Positions 1 to 12,795 of a DNA stretch of 64,000 bases are shown here, one piece after another. The notes under the pieces were generated by a model, which saw only the letters and a list, made by a program, of their open reading frames with translations, was not told the origin of the DNA and made no database searches. Position numbers and translations under genes: made by a program. Origin of the DNA: Saxidomus purpurata (taxonomy: Eukaryota; Mollusca; Bivalvia; Venerida; Veneridae); NCBI GenBank assembly GCA_022818135.1, contig JAFMSR010000017.1, positions 14,617,092 to 14,681,091 on the forward strand, given 5' to 3'. Numbering within the stretch: position 1 is the stretch's first letter; every line of letters begins with the position of its first letter.

Positions 1-864
1 GCATTGTATGATAATATATGGTACATTTGTATGTTATTATTTTAGTTATGTTATGGTTTGATATAACAAATTATTATATTCTTAAAACAGGAAAATATCC
101 CATTTTAGTTAATAATTTGCAATTTCTGTTGGTCTCTATTCAAACTAATGAAGAACTTAGTCATTATAATTATTAAAATAATTAAAAATATGAAACTTTC
201 ATTCCTGATACAGGTCAAAATAATTACATATGACTATAATTATGTCTCTAAGCTTTTCAAATTAATTTAAAATTGAGACTCCCTTACTTTGTGTCTCTTT
301 TACATGCAGCCATACTGAACAAAGCATTTTACATTCTTCCTCTATCCCACCATTGTCATGCAAATATTATAAAAATGTAAACAGGGGCAGAATTTCTGTT
401 TACATATATCAAAGAGATGGCACCCCCCAAGGGCGAACAACTCCGGTTCAATGGCTCTGATTACACTTGAGACCAATTAATAATGAAAGAAGTGGAGGAT
501 CATTGAAAAGAAAACAGATAAACAATCATGATGAAGAAAGCACACTTCTCACCTTTTGTGTGACCTTATAAAGGTGTGACCGAAATATTTTACCCAAATA
601 GTTAAACGAGAATATTTCTTGTCAGTTTAACCCAAGTGTGATGTAAGTCGATGTGAAAAAAGAGAAGATTTAGATCCTTATGCATCTTTTTCTAAATCTC
701 TTTATAAAATAAATAGATTTTGGCACAAATTTTTGTACTGGGTGTTGGTCTGTCAACAAAATAAAATACGATAGATTGGTTACATCTTTACACAGTTGCC
801 AAAAAAATACATTCTCATATGTCAACATATTAAGGCAAAATATTAACTGCATCTTTAACGTAAT
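1..864. other. AT-rich noncoding stretch
   Basis: No open frame with coding character, no splice-bounded exon and no clear repeat was recognised. The sequence is AT-rich with frequent stops in all frames. Confidence 0.5.
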
Positions 865-977
865 AGTTAGAAGCTAAATAGAGAAATTTATTCAGTATAG
901 AAACCCAAAGGAGGGAGGGCTTAGCGACCAACTGGGTTTCTATGTTGGATAAATTTCTCTATTTTAGCCTATAACTG
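865..977. repeat. Short foldback element with about 43-bp inverted arms
   Basis: The left arm (865-907) and right arm (933-977) are imperfect reverse complements. Shared blocks are TAGAGAAATTTAT and TAGAAACCCA on the left, mirrored as TGGGTTTCTA and ATAAATTTCTCTA on the right. The spacer of about 25 bp is G-rich (GGAGGGAGGGC). It could be a small MITE or a cruciform-forming remnant; no target duplication was identified. Confidence 0.7.
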
Positions 978-980
978 ACT

Positions 981-1172
981 TAGTGTTTGCCCTACATTTA
1001 GACTTTATTTACAACATTTTATTACCTCATGCACAAACAGGGTATATTAAGTCTCACTCTATTAAGTTAGAGTGATATATAGAATAACCTGTCAGAAGTT
1101 TATGGCAAATATACAGGGAACATTTTCAATTTTTAGACATTTTCATTGGACAAAAATGTAGGGCAAACGCTA
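981..1172. repeat. 190-bp segment bounded by 19-bp inverted repeats
   Basis: TAGTGTTTGCCCTACATTT at 981-999 is mirrored at 1154-1172 with one mismatch. It lies 3 bp from the hairpin at 865-977, so the two may be parts of one nested palindromic element. The inside is AT-rich with a small hairpin near 1055-1080. Confidence 0.6.
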
Positions 1173-4100
1173 ATACATGTATCCTGTCTATTACGGTCAG
1201 CAAAATTTAACTGAAATCTAACAAATCCCTTTTAAAAATCATAAAGATATTGATCAAGTATGTATTAACAGTTTTTTGTTGTTACTACCATAACAGTCCT
1301 AGTAGAAGCGACATTCCTACTAAGCGAGCATGCCTTTTAAGTTACCCTTATGTTTTCCCAACTGTTTTTTGTTGTTGCCATAACTTTGGTCAAAAAATTA
1401 GGTAAGGTAAATAGACGGTCAAGATGCACCTATCATCGCCCCCCTGGCTACCATAGATCAAATGTAGTTAAGGTTGTTTTTTTGCAAGGGTGGTCCAGAT
1501 ATTCATGACCAATATTGATACAAATAAGCCAATGTAAAATCAAGTGAACCCCCGGGCGGGGTCAATTTTGACATACACAAAATGTACCTTAAATGCAATG
1601 TTAAATTAGACTTACTTATGTTTTGCACCAAAGCCAGGCGATCTGAATTGCATAAATATGTAAACATAGCCAAAACAGAGGAATCTGTCAATGTAACGCT
1701 ATGGAAAATATGACACCCCTTAGGACTTTTATGGTATATTCTGATTGCCAAATGTTGTGCAGCCCCACTTATCTATTGAGTGCAACAATTCAAATATGCA
1801 GCTATTAACTATCGTCTATACTTGTTCATATCTATCTGGCTCATATTTTTAATAACTTAATTGAAAATAATGTTTTTGATTCATGTTAGATCTATATCTA
1901 TATTTATTTACAATTTTTCATTATGAACAATATGATAACGTTGAAAGATATCTACTTTGAGTTTTTACAAAAGGAAGTGGCTATCTATGGTAGCCGAATC
2001 TGTATTATCATTGTTATTACGATTCGATTTAATCATATTGTAATTTGTAAAGATAATTATTATTTTTCTTTGCTATTTTTCAACTATATTAATTGCCTTA
2101 TATAAATGATATTTATTTTATTCAAATAGGAAGTGGAGAAATCGAGGAGAAAAGGGTTATTGTCTAACAAACTCATGAAAAATGAAAATTCAACCGACAG
2201 GTGCAACAAGTGAATGAAGCTACTGGAATGTAACATGATTCAAATATTAGTCAAATCAACGTTTAATCATATTTGATAAGTTTAGATTTTTTTTCACATG
2301 CAGACTTCCAAACACAGTGACATTTATAACTGGAAATCAATCTGATATCAATTTTCTACAAAATTCTCAACAACCCAATCTCTACAGCGCTGCAGAGATG
2401 CTGCATGGGTCACAATGTTCTACAAAATTCTGAACAATCTAGTTGACATCACTCCAAAGTCCACCTCTTAAACAAGCCAGAAACTCCACATAGGGGCACA
2501 ACCATCAGTTCATACGGCTGTCTGTGAAAAAAATCGAATATTTTACTAACTAGTGACAGTCAACCAGTCCATCCTCAAAGGGATCCAGTTAGCCCTTGAG
2601 AGTTGATGCCACTAACTTCATCTTAAATGTTTTTATTGTCTTTTAACATCACTGTATAATTTGACTGCCGTGAGTGCACATTATTTCAACCAAATCGCAA
2701 CAATACTCTTCGAGAGAGATGCGAGTAAGAAAGATGATGATGATGATGAATTAGTAAGACTAGCAGCCAATGCCTTTTAATTATACAGTACCCAATGCCT
2801 TTTAAATTATCAATAATTGGCCAACATCTGTTTAGTCAGTCAGTACTTAGCTATTTAGTCGGTTAGGCCCTAATAGCCCAATTCAGTCATCTCATCAATT
2901 TGACCCTTTTTTTAGATCAGATATTTCATAGCTGTCAAACCTCAGGACAGAAAAGCATGTCCAAAATCTATCTTGCTGGCTTCAATGTCTAATTAGGCTG
3001 GATTTTTTATAGCTATATAGTTGGTTAAAGCTATTCATAGCTCTAATGTCAATTGTGTGTGAAATACAAAATAAATAGCATGAATAAAAATTGTATTTGT
3101 AATAATAAGCGATATAATAGAATAAAGATATATAAAATATCCGAAACTCGTTCATTTTTACATTCTGAATACTTGGATCACATTTTTAAAAAAATATTTA
3201 AAAAGTTTAAATTTGCTCTAAAAATACAAACCTTGACGGAAAATAGTTGTCACTTAAATGAATAATTTTAATTTTCCAAGTTTACAATTTTACAGTCAAA
3301 ATTATTGAATAATTCCGAGCGAATTTTCATCAGCTACCGCACTATCCGGAATCCAGTGCACTTATGACTGTGAAAAATTATCACATCGGGTAATCGAATT
3401 GATGCGTCACACGGGGTGCAGCCGGAAAATTTGGCCTACATTTTTACAGCTCTCGTTATATATTAGTTGCTTGGCCGCAGTATGATTAAGACCTTTGTCT
3501 TAAAACGCAAAGATAAAAATATGTGGGTTTATATCACATTGTGCATATTTAAGAATGAAATTTTGTACCTGAACACTTGGATCACATTTAAAAGTGCTCT
3601 TAGCTTTGAGATCTGACGGCATGGGTCTATAATAAAGAACTGTACCTATGAACTTTTTATTACTGTGTTATTAGGCCTAAATCATGAAAATTCTCATTGT
3701 AATAAAGATTTAATTAAGTAAATATCTTCAATGTTCGTTTTAGAAATGATTATGTTTGTACCTCTACCCCCATTTTGGCATATGGCAAAATTTGTCAATT
3801 ATACACGATAGAAACATTTTAGCGAAAAAGATTGAACATTTAAAAAAATTGACCTCGCATTTTGTGACTTAGATCTACTGCATAATTGTTGGGTTTTTTT
3901 CCAGTTAAATTATAATTTTTGAAATATAACATTAAAATGTAAATTTCCGGAAATGCAAAAATCTTAAACATTACTAATGACCCCCTAAAACGATCGCTAG
4001 ATCTAGTTTCATCATTCTTTTCTAACATTCAGAATTTAATGAAATAACGTTTGTTGTTAAGTTAATCTACCTGATATAAGTAAGAATGTAAATACAAAAG

Positions 4101-4419
4101 GTCAGGTCACCAGCCTTATTTAAAAAAAAATGGACTCTCAAAAGCAATGAAACTGACCATGGATCTCATGTTACCTCTAAATTTGGCAATTCACCATTAT
4201 GTTTTATTACACACTGGTTCTCACAGTTGTTAAAATCTGCTCGTTTGTTATCATTTTTTGGATTTAACTAAAAAGTCATCTGGTTTTATCTGAGTCTCCC
4301 GGGTCTCTACCATTTATTCTTGATTGCTTTATTCGCGCACAGAACGGACCTCAGAACGTGATAAAGGCTGTGTGGTCTCCGTGTTCCTCGATTATGCTTC
4401 TGTGACAGTTTCTTGGTAG
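1173..4419. other. AT-rich noncoding stretch
   Basis: No gene seen. Small items are a 20-bp direct repeat (2354-2373 and 2418-2437, one mismatch) and a short GAT run at about 2733-2749. The open frames here are under 85 codons, AT-rich and without splice context or recognisable domains. Confidence 0.5.
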
Positions 4420-4990
4420 AGGTCCAGTAGACAATGCCACAAATCAAACATCTTTATCTAGGCATTGTGTTTTTTAGACAAAAATAATAGCATCCCATAT
4501 TTAGTCTATATAAAACAAGTGCCCCCAAGACGCATCTGCCTAGCGTATCATAAGACAAAGGTACACATAAAATATGACTCTTAACTCTAAGCATTCTGAT
4601 GTTAGACAATGTAAAACAAGAGCCCAAATGGCGGGTTAATTTTGACCCTAGTGTCACGATTTGCACACTCTAGGTAGATGTCCAAATATTTAAGCTCAAG
4701 TCTTTATGGCCTTGAACAAATTTTTTTTTAGTTTTTCCTTATTTCAGTCACGGCCTGCGTTAGTGACCTTTGGGCATGGTTAGAACAATCTTGCTAGGAG
4801 TCCACAAGACAAAGCTACACACAAAATGATTAAACTCGTGATCTAGGTATTGTGGATTTAGACAAGAAGGCATGTTTCGTGGTAGATTTTAACTAGACGA
4901 TGCTACACATATCTAAGCTCTAGGCCTTGAGATTTTAGACAAGTTTCGGTCTTACAGTAAACATAATCAGACTTTAAATCGCTTCAAAAT
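4420..4990. repeat. Degenerate dispersed repeat, family C
   Basis: Phrases such as CTTGCTAGGAGTCCACAAGACAA, TTTTGACCC and the 'ctctaggccttgtg-gttttgga' theme recur here in decayed form and are better preserved at 33040-33720. The segment reads as several imperfect internal units of about 150-200 bp. No coding potential is supported. The boundaries are approximate. Confidence 0.45.
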
Positions 4991-6098
4991 AGTATAACAC
5001 TACTATGTCCGTGGTTATTTCTTGGTTGAACTGGAACTATGAAAGCACGAAATTAAATGACATTCCCACCAGTCTAACAGACATGAGCAGTAACTGCGGA
5101 TGACATAAGCTGGGGAGTTGCAGACTGTAAGCTAGCTTATTGGAATGCGTGAATACTGGTTGGATGATATAAAAACAGTGTGGGTCAGTCTACTTGTTTT
5201 CACCACATTTTTTTTATCTTTCTGACACAAATCTCCGTGGCAGCCTAAAAAGGAGACAACCTTATATGACCCACGTTCACCAACCCATACAGTGCGGGAA
5301 ACAAGATATGTCCTCATTAGTAAAGTAATAATGAAATTTGTATTCTTCGTATCTTTTTACAAAATCGAGATGTGTATCATGTAACAAATTTGCGTGTCTA
5401 TCATTCACACCATCTAGACATTGTCATAATCGCAACAATTTCTTGTAATTGGATCGGGGTTTCTAATGATAACCGGTGTCTATTCAAACTGTTACACCAG
5501 TACAAATTGGCGAAAACCAATTTGCAATATATTTGTTATACTGTCATTCAAATAAATCACTGAAAGATAGACCAAAATATTTATTGCACATTCATCTATA
5601 CGGTCTTTCATGCGTGTTTTTTCAATGCACCTCAGTTTAAGTATTCTGACGCATTGCCCTTTCATCTTTATCTATCTATAAGAAGGAGAGCTGGTTGTTT
5701 TAAGCAACAAGAGGACGAACAAAACTGCATAAATCCCTAAAAATAATAAACTCAGTTTTGTAAGGTACCGTTTAGTTAATTTTTTTTCATCGCATGTTGC
5801 TTCGTTCTCTGTGTCTCTGTGTGGGTTTTTAAAAAACATATTGCATAGTTTTTTTAAGTTTACAAAATGGCCATAAATAAAATTTAATGCCAGTATCTAG
5901 TATGTTACAGAAATCGTATCTTATCACACGTCATTCCTTTCATTCTCTCTTTTGTATCTTTGTAGTTTTTGTTTCGCTTTTTTTGTTAATCATGATCTGT
6001 AATATATAAAATTTATACAAAGTATTATGCATTTCTTTTCTGTGTTAATTACTTGCACGAATTGTTGTAAATTAATGTATATTACGTATTTTTATTTA
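4991..6098. other. AT-rich noncoding stretch
   Basis: I see no gene, RNA or clear repeat. Homopolymer T tracts are frequent. Confidence 0.4.
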
Positions 6099-6533
6099 TT
6101 AAAGTGACATTATGCTCATCTTACTGCACATAGTGTATTTTTGGTGACAGTTTTATAAAAGCAATTTTCGGTTGCTGTGCATTTAAATGTGTAAAACTAA
6201 TGATAATGCCGCATTAGTATTTGAAGTTGGTGCTTTAGAAATGAAAAAATTGGACAAATAAAATAATAGTTCCTTCCTTCGCAGTGATCTCCATTGTGTT
6301 GTTGTAGTTGTTGGTAGAGAGATTTCGGCAGTGGAAGGGAAGCAGCTCCTGCATGCAGTTTTTTTTTTAAAATTGACTCTCCCTGTCAAAATAGGAAAAG
6401 TAATATTTGGAAACTGGTAGCAGGAAGAGTTTGATGTATTAGGTTAAAAGCTATGATTTCCTCTACCCTTTTTATACACACCTATTTCAGCTGGATTTTT
6501 TCTTGAAAAAAAATGTGCATAATGTCACTTTAA
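6099..6533 (+). mobile_element. TTAA-flanked MITE, copy 1 (435 bp)
   Basis: The element starts TTAAAGTGACATTATGC (6099-6115) and ends with its reverse complement GCATAATGTCACTTTAA (6517-6533). No transposase frame is present, so it would be a non-autonomous element. The TTAA at both edges suits a TTAA-targeting (piggyBac-type) mobiliser, but that is inference from the edge tetranucleotide only. A second copy lies inverted 32 bp downstream. Confidence 0.75.
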
Positions 6534-6565
6534 TTTACATAATTAGTATGATATAGTTTGCCATC

Positions 6566-6997
6566 TTAAATTGGAATTATGCCCATTTTATTCAAGTAAA
6601 AATCCAGCTGAAATAGGTGTGTGTACAAAAGGGTAGAGGGAATAATAGCTTTTTACCCAATACAATAAACTCTTCCCGCTACCAGTACGAAATAATAACT
6701 TTCCAAATAATACTTTTCTTATTTTGACTGGGAGAGTCTTTTTAGAAAAAAAAAAACAACTGCATGCAGGAGTTGCTTCCCTTCCACTGCCGAAATCTCT
6801 ACCACCAACAACAACACAAGGGAGATCACTGCGAAGAAAGGAACTATCATTTCATTAGTCCGATTTTTTTATTTCTAAAGCACCAACTTCTACTAGTGCG
6901 GCATTATCATTACTTTAACAAATTTAAATGCACAGCAACAAAAAGCTGTCACCAAAAATACACTATGTGCAGTAAGATGCGCATAATGTCACTTTAA
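6566..6997 (-). mobile_element. TTAA-flanked MITE, copy 2, inverted (432 bp)
   Basis: This is the reverse complement of the element at 6099-6533 along nearly its whole length. It ends in GCATAATGTCACTTTAA (6981-6997) and its inner end is a mutated terminus, TTAAATTGGAATTATGC (6566-6582). Open frames in either copy (6183-6389, 6764-6997) are not kept between the two, so they are not genes. With copy 1 it forms a palindrome with a 32-bp centre. Confidence 0.75.
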
Positions 6998-8100
6998 TTA
7001 ACGCAAATAAGTCTAGAAGAAAAAAGTCCCAAGATTAAATGCAAACATTGCATAAGCAGGTTTTCTGTATATAAGACGAAATGTTTCAGCAAATGACTGA
7101 AAATTGTAGCAATTTAAGACTCCTTTAAGCATTTCAATGGGAAAACGGGGTGGCTGGTTTTAAACCAAAATGGGTAAGTGAAATACTTAATATTTTTGAA
7201 ATTTATATCATCATTTAGATGAATGAATTTGCTAACTTTTGTGATAATTGCAATTACGATTTATAAAACCGTTTAATAGTTATGACGGTTTAACCGATTT
7301 TATCCTTTGTTTAATGTGAAATAAGTACCGATACATAGATTATTGGTAAAAGTTCCATATGATAATACATAGTTTATATTTACATTAATAATGTTGGCTG
7401 CTACCTATCCGATTATGCAACTTGAAACGTATTCAATACTGACGCCGCGTCAATCACATTATGATGGTGCGTATGTTTATCGGCCGTATTCCATGGGTAT
7501 TTACCGTTATTACAATTCGCAAAGTGACAGGGTCAAACAGATTTGTCTGGTGTAAAAAAATCCATACCCTCGTAAATGACGTAAGAACAAACCACTTTTA
7601 TCAATGAATGCTACTACATATCATTTTTGGCCTGGGGACTGAAAGTCCCCTAGGCCTAAGTTAGCATACCACATTTCAAACACTGCAGACAATTTAACTG
7701 TGCTATGTGCGAATAACAACTGTAAACATGCGCTATGCGAAAGTAGTGCAAGACAGACCAGATCAATCTTCTGTTTGAATGTCGCATATGATAAGAACAT
7801 ATTACAAATAAAATGAGTACATACTTCAAACGATTGCAGAAATGTATATAGCTTACGCGCTGCATTACACATTTTTTTCTGTTTTAGAAATTAATGCGCT
7901 GTTAGCTGATTACGGAAGATAATCATATGCATATCACGGAAAAGTACGGATATTTACCGAAATTTACGGAAACGTACGGAGCTATATATAAAAGTTTGTA
8001 GTTTGATTTTCAAATTTCCGATGTTATTTCATTGACAACTTTGTTATTTACGAACGATTACATATATATTTACCCTAAAAAAAATTCTCTAAAAAAAGAT
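6998..8100. other. AT-rich noncoding stretch
   Basis: No gene seen. Around 7915-7980 the tetramer ACGG recurs many times (acggaa, tacgga), followed by TATATATAAAAG near 7983. This could be a low-complexity patch or upstream promoter sequence for the exon candidate at 8171. Confidence 0.35.
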
Positions 8101-8130
8101 ATAATTTACGTACATTCCCGAGAAGGAACT

Positions 8131-8170
8131 CACGTGATCAAAATCACCCGCCATTTATCGAGGACGCTGC
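8131..8170 (+). promoter_or_regulatory. Candidate proximal promoter or 5' UTR
   Basis: A CpG-richer patch in AT-rich surroundings. It carries an E-box CACGTG (8131-8136) and CCCGCCATTT (8147-8156), whose complement AAATGGCGGG resembles a YY1 site. It lies immediately upstream of an ATG followed 42 bases later by a GT donor. These are motif resemblances only. Confidence 0.3.
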
Positions 8171-8213
8171 ATGTCAAGGCCCAGTGAACGGTTTCACCGA
8201 TTACAACTACAAG
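8171..8213 (+). CDS. Candidate first coding exon (partial gene)
   Basis: ATG at 8171 opens a 14-codon frame (MSRPSERFHRLQLQ, then one base of the next codon) running into CAAG|GTAACC, a good eukaryotic 5' splice site, so the exon would end at 8213 in phase 1. The patch has higher GC and CpG than its surroundings and an E-box and YY1-like motif just upstream, as expected of a housekeeping promoter. I do not recognise the peptide and could not identify exon 2; the next segment is the 10-kb duplicated repeat block. It could also be a chance ATG plus GT in a regulatory island. Confidence 0.33.
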
Positions 8214-11200
8214 GTAACCCAGAATCATTTTTGGTTTTCATTGTACAGTACTGTATTTATATTTCATTGCTGGTTTTGCTTTGTTTATTTCTGTTTCAAG
8301 GTCTTGTCCTTGGTACACAATAATTTTCGATCCACATCATCAAATCATATCGCTTGAAGTTGTACAAAGCGCAGATCGAATTATTTTTATTGGTTTAAAC
8401 AATTTATAATGTTGACTATGTGATTATTTTTCATTTAACGTACGTTTTATAACAACAAAAACTTCCCTGCCACCCATATATTTGTGAATCATTCATTCTG
8501 TGTCATATATTGAATTTCTTCCTCTGCACATTTCGACCCGTGCTTTAGGTAAGGCTCAGCGCAAAACACGTAGGTCAAAAGTTGTTTTTCAGGGGTTAAC
8601 CTATAGCCCCCAGGCCTTCAGCGCTCACAGCGCTTTGATTAGAATACATTTGCAATGAAAAGAATCAATTACTGACTGCAGGTGCGGATTTTATTTTTTG
8701 GCGGTAATTCGGCTCAACGCCGTTTATCTTTTAAAATAGATATTTCTTGTTCATGATGATCCCCATTGTGACCAGAGGGTTAATATATTTTATTAGTTAT
8801 TTCATGACTATTGTTAATTTCCTTTGATGTTTGCTACAGTCCTTGAGTTAGAAGTCTTTATTGTATAAAAAACATATTCACCATATATTAACTTACATAA
8901 CACATGACTTATGAAGTTGAACATGGTTACCATTATTACTTATTCGTCTTCGTGAGACGGATAAACACTTGGCTCCTTTTACTAAGACATAACAAAATTC
9001 ATTAATAATTTTGTCTTAAACTAAACAGTTGGCCGTATTCCGTGAGCTGGAGTTACTTATTTCATACTTCTGGTGAAAATGCATTATGATTGCAGACATA
9101 TTTTTCCGGCTCTCTATATAAAATAAGGTATTTGCTGGTGTTTATATGATTAAGAATGATGCGTATGAAAATTTATAACGCATTGATTGGCAACTGCATG
9201 GAAATACACCTTGGGGCACGCACAAACTGGAATATTAATGAGGATAATATCCCGTATGTGATACCGTTGGATTTGTAAAGGTTTAATAAATGATTTCGGG
9301 TAATTGACGCAATCCTGCTAAAATCTATTTCAATCTCGTTTCATCAGGAAAAAAAGATATAAATAAACTGGAATGGTTGCGTGTAGGTTTTTCTATTTAG
9401 AATGGTGGGAAAATGTGCGAAAACGCTCACGGCACGAGATTATAGAATTCACGTCAAAGATGCTTTTATCTGAGAGAACTGCAAATTAGTGCACCGATGT
9501 GATAAGGATGTAGTTCCAAGGATTGATGATTAGTTTTCAAAGGGTTCATTACACGCGAAGATAGCGTGGAGTTCCTTTTAACGTAGTTTTTGTTATAAAT
9601 CTGTCACGAAAAGTGTTTAAATCCAGCTTAATAAAATGCACAGTTCCTCAAATTTGACAACCGTTTTGTTCACTTAAAAACTACATGCAGTTTCCCCTTT
9701 ATTGACAAATATTCGCCCAGAGTCTTAAAGCTTGAATAATCACAGTAATCTAAAGTGTTTACTGCAGTTGAGTTGGCAGGGCCCGTAGGCCATGGTTTTG
9801 GGCAATCATATTCCTTTCTACTCAGGGTTCGTTTGCTTCATAAGATATTTGCTTGTTGTAGGACCTTTTATCTTTAAACTATATAGATTAGTCCCACTCA
9901 CTAGTCCGCGGTATGACGACGAACCATTTCCTCCGTTCCGAGGGATTGGACCTGATATGAACTCAACTCTATTGAAATATCAATTTGTCAGTTATTCCGT
10001 TCGACTTGTATTTTTTATCATCTTAAGTACCCGACACAAAATATCTGTGCACTGTTATATAGATAGGGAATTGAATCAAATTCTGTTTTTCAAATCACTA
10101 TCAATTTAGACACGACCATTATAAACATCGATTGCCTGGGCAAAGTGAACGCTATGGAGGACTATACATTTTATTTTATTCATTTTAAATACTTTCTCTT
10201 TTTAAATCACGAGCACTGTCATTTCATTTCTTTTAATTGTTCAGAGAACACCTGTCTGAATTTGATAGGTTTACATACTTAATGATTTAAAAAGATATAT
10301 ACCTTAATATATGTAACTCATCTATTGACATTTCTTGTATAAACATATTCATTTGTTGTTTTTGCAGTTTGTTTAGAAAAATAACAGACACAGATTTAAA
10401 TACTTTCTAAACAAAATTAAGACATACCGTAATTATATCAATCAACATGTGAAAAAGGGTATAAAGCTACCTTACAGCACTATTTCTTCGCTTGAAAATA
10501 ATGTTTAAATGTTTGTAGATAGAGATGAGGACAATGGCACCTAATATTGCTGTCAGTAAACCATTTTTCAGACCTATTGTATTTACAATAGTGTAAACTA
10601 CCTTTAGTATCGTGTTCCTACAAAAATGATTGAAAAGACCATTTATTCAGTCGATGCATATAAAGCTTTGCCTAACCTATTAATATAAATATGGCAGATA
10701 TGACAGGGCAATAAAGGAAGGTAGGGAAATTTAGAACTAAAACATTAATGCATTTTGACCTTGGTAAATACCTAGATTAAACTATATTGAACATCGAACT
10801 AATAATGTATGTTTAGATTGGTAACATTAAAAATCAAAGGTTTGAAAGTGCTGGAGGGTCATTGTCTCTGAACAACAGACTGTACACATATGTGTAATAT
10901 CAGGACAACCCATGCATGAGTAACTAGTTATCAACAACCTGCAGACACAAATGTCCGCAGAGTTTGCTTTAATATGTGTAAACTTTAATTTTTATAGAAC
11001 CAATGTGCTTACCTTTTGCATTCAGTGACTACATGGTTCAACTGCCCTATAAAGTATCATAGCTTGAATGGTAACTAGAAGTGGATTTTTACAAACCTGA
11101 ACTGAAAATTAAAGTTTGCACAACTTTTAATGTTTCAAAAGTTAGGATTTGCCCATAGGGTTATTGTATTGTGTCAATAATACAAAATAAATTCCTATCC

Positions 11201-11559
11201 TAAATTGTAGGCAAAAACTGAACAATGGCAGATCAAAGAAGACAAGAGTAAATTAATAACTGAACAAAAGTGTACATCACAGTGTCCCCTAAATAAAATT
11301 GACAGTGAAATTCTAGAAATTTGTGAGATTGATGCTGAGGCATGGCCCCAAAAGAACAAGGAAACCATTTATTGTTGTAAACCGACACGATAATGAACTT
11401 TACTTTATCGAATAATATGTATACAGTATGTCTTATTAACATTATCCTTATAAGTTTGACATGAATGAAGTTTTTTATGATTATTTGCTGTAAAACTTTA
11501 AAATGGTTTAAAGTCTTAAATTAGAAGTAAAACAGAAGAAAAATGAAAAAATGTATTAG

Positions 11560-11642
11560 ATTGGTTTCGAACTCGCGCCGCCACGGTAAGTCAGCGATTT
11601 CAATTTCCAACATCTCTACCAACTGCTCTATGTCCGCCGACA
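11560..11642 (-). mobile_element. tRNA-like SINE head
   Basis: Read on the minus strand it has an A-box-like TAGAGCAGTTGGTAGAG (complement of about 11614-11630) and a B-box-like GCGAGTTCGAAACC (complement of 11563-11576), spaced as in a tRNA. The acceptor arms do not pair cleanly, so it is a tRNA-derived SINE or pseudo-tRNA rather than a working tRNA gene. An A/T-rich stretch follows the B box. Confidence 0.5.
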
Positions 11643-12489
11643 TTTTATCGGTAAAAAAGAGTTTTTTTAATAAATTTTATGTCCAAGTGTTCGTTCTCGC
11701 TTAATGTATTTACGATTAATTACACATTTAAGAAAATAACGAAATAATATTATTCTATTCTGAAATGTTTTTAAATTATTTAGATTTATTACTATATAAT
11801 TTTGAAAACGAAATCGCTATAATGCCTAACAACTGTTTATATGGAACTACTTGTTTGTATGTTGTGCGTTCGGCCGTAAGGCCGATATACTCTGTTAACT
11901 TTGGTTCGATTTTAACAATCGACCCCAAAATATTATCCGATCTGTCCAAGCTTAAAAGTCCCAGGACCACAATTACAAGTAGCTATAATGTTGCCTTGAA
12001 AGATGTCTCAGTGGAAGATATGACATTTATTTGTACCAAACACTTTCATGTATAAGTGAGAAATAAAGCGCAGTATTTTTTAAAATGGTATTGCAAAAAA
12101 AAAGACTTTCTGGCAAATGTTTTTCATGACGAAACATTTTGAATACGAAAGAAAGGCAAATGTCAACATTTTTTAGAATGAATAGAATATGGTTCTATGA
12201 TTAACCTGTCAGTTAATTTGTTTTACTATATCCGTACATTTAGTAAGATCAACAACCAGTCTCAAAGCTCGTAGAGTCAAAGGAAGGAGAAATACATACT
12301 GAAGAAGTTGTAAAATGTCCAGAAAATACATTGTATTTGATAAGTGAAGTAATGTCTTCTGTCTTGTGTATACCAAGAAAATAAATCATTCGTTTGTAGC
12401 AGAGAAATATTACCGGTAAAATTTCCTTAGGCTGTTGCAAAAGTAATTAATTCGAACAATTTATTCAAATAACTTAACAATTTCCTCAC

Positions 12490-12795
12490 CTTAAAAGGGA
12501 AAGTGCACAACATTACATTAACAATGTATGGCCATCGCCGAAAATCATTTGACGTTTGCATGTTATGGGCCATGTATATTAAAATTTCTGTATTAAAACT
12601 GTATTAAATAATTAAATATTATCCCTTTTAAGTGTTTTTTTTTTCAATAAGAAGCTACTTTTCATTACGTACATGAATATTAAACATAAATAAACAAGTC
12701 TGTTTAGCCCAAATGTCATATTTCAAAAAGTCCGTTTAAATTGCCTTTAAAGCAAACTTTTACTTTTAGAAAAAAAACGCAATAAATGTTTCTTA
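12490..12795 (-). repeat. Dispersed repeat E, minus-strand copy
   Basis: Its reverse complement matches 15868-16115. Shared blocks include AAGTAAAAGTTTGCTTTAAA, CGGACTTTTTGAAATATGAC and the CATGGCCCATAACATGCAA theme. The end facing 12490 corresponds to the GACTTTCCTCTTATCCTGCC end of the other copy. It is noncoding. Confidence 0.6.

Noticed and set aside
6183..6997. ORFs within the MITE pair
   Set aside because: They are frames of a noncoding inverted element and differ between the two copies.
9792..10109. 105-codon plus-strand ORF
   Set aside because: It sits in segmental duplication copy 1. The matching stretch in copy 2 (about 19830-20100) has indels and stops that destroy the frame while the DNA is still alignable.
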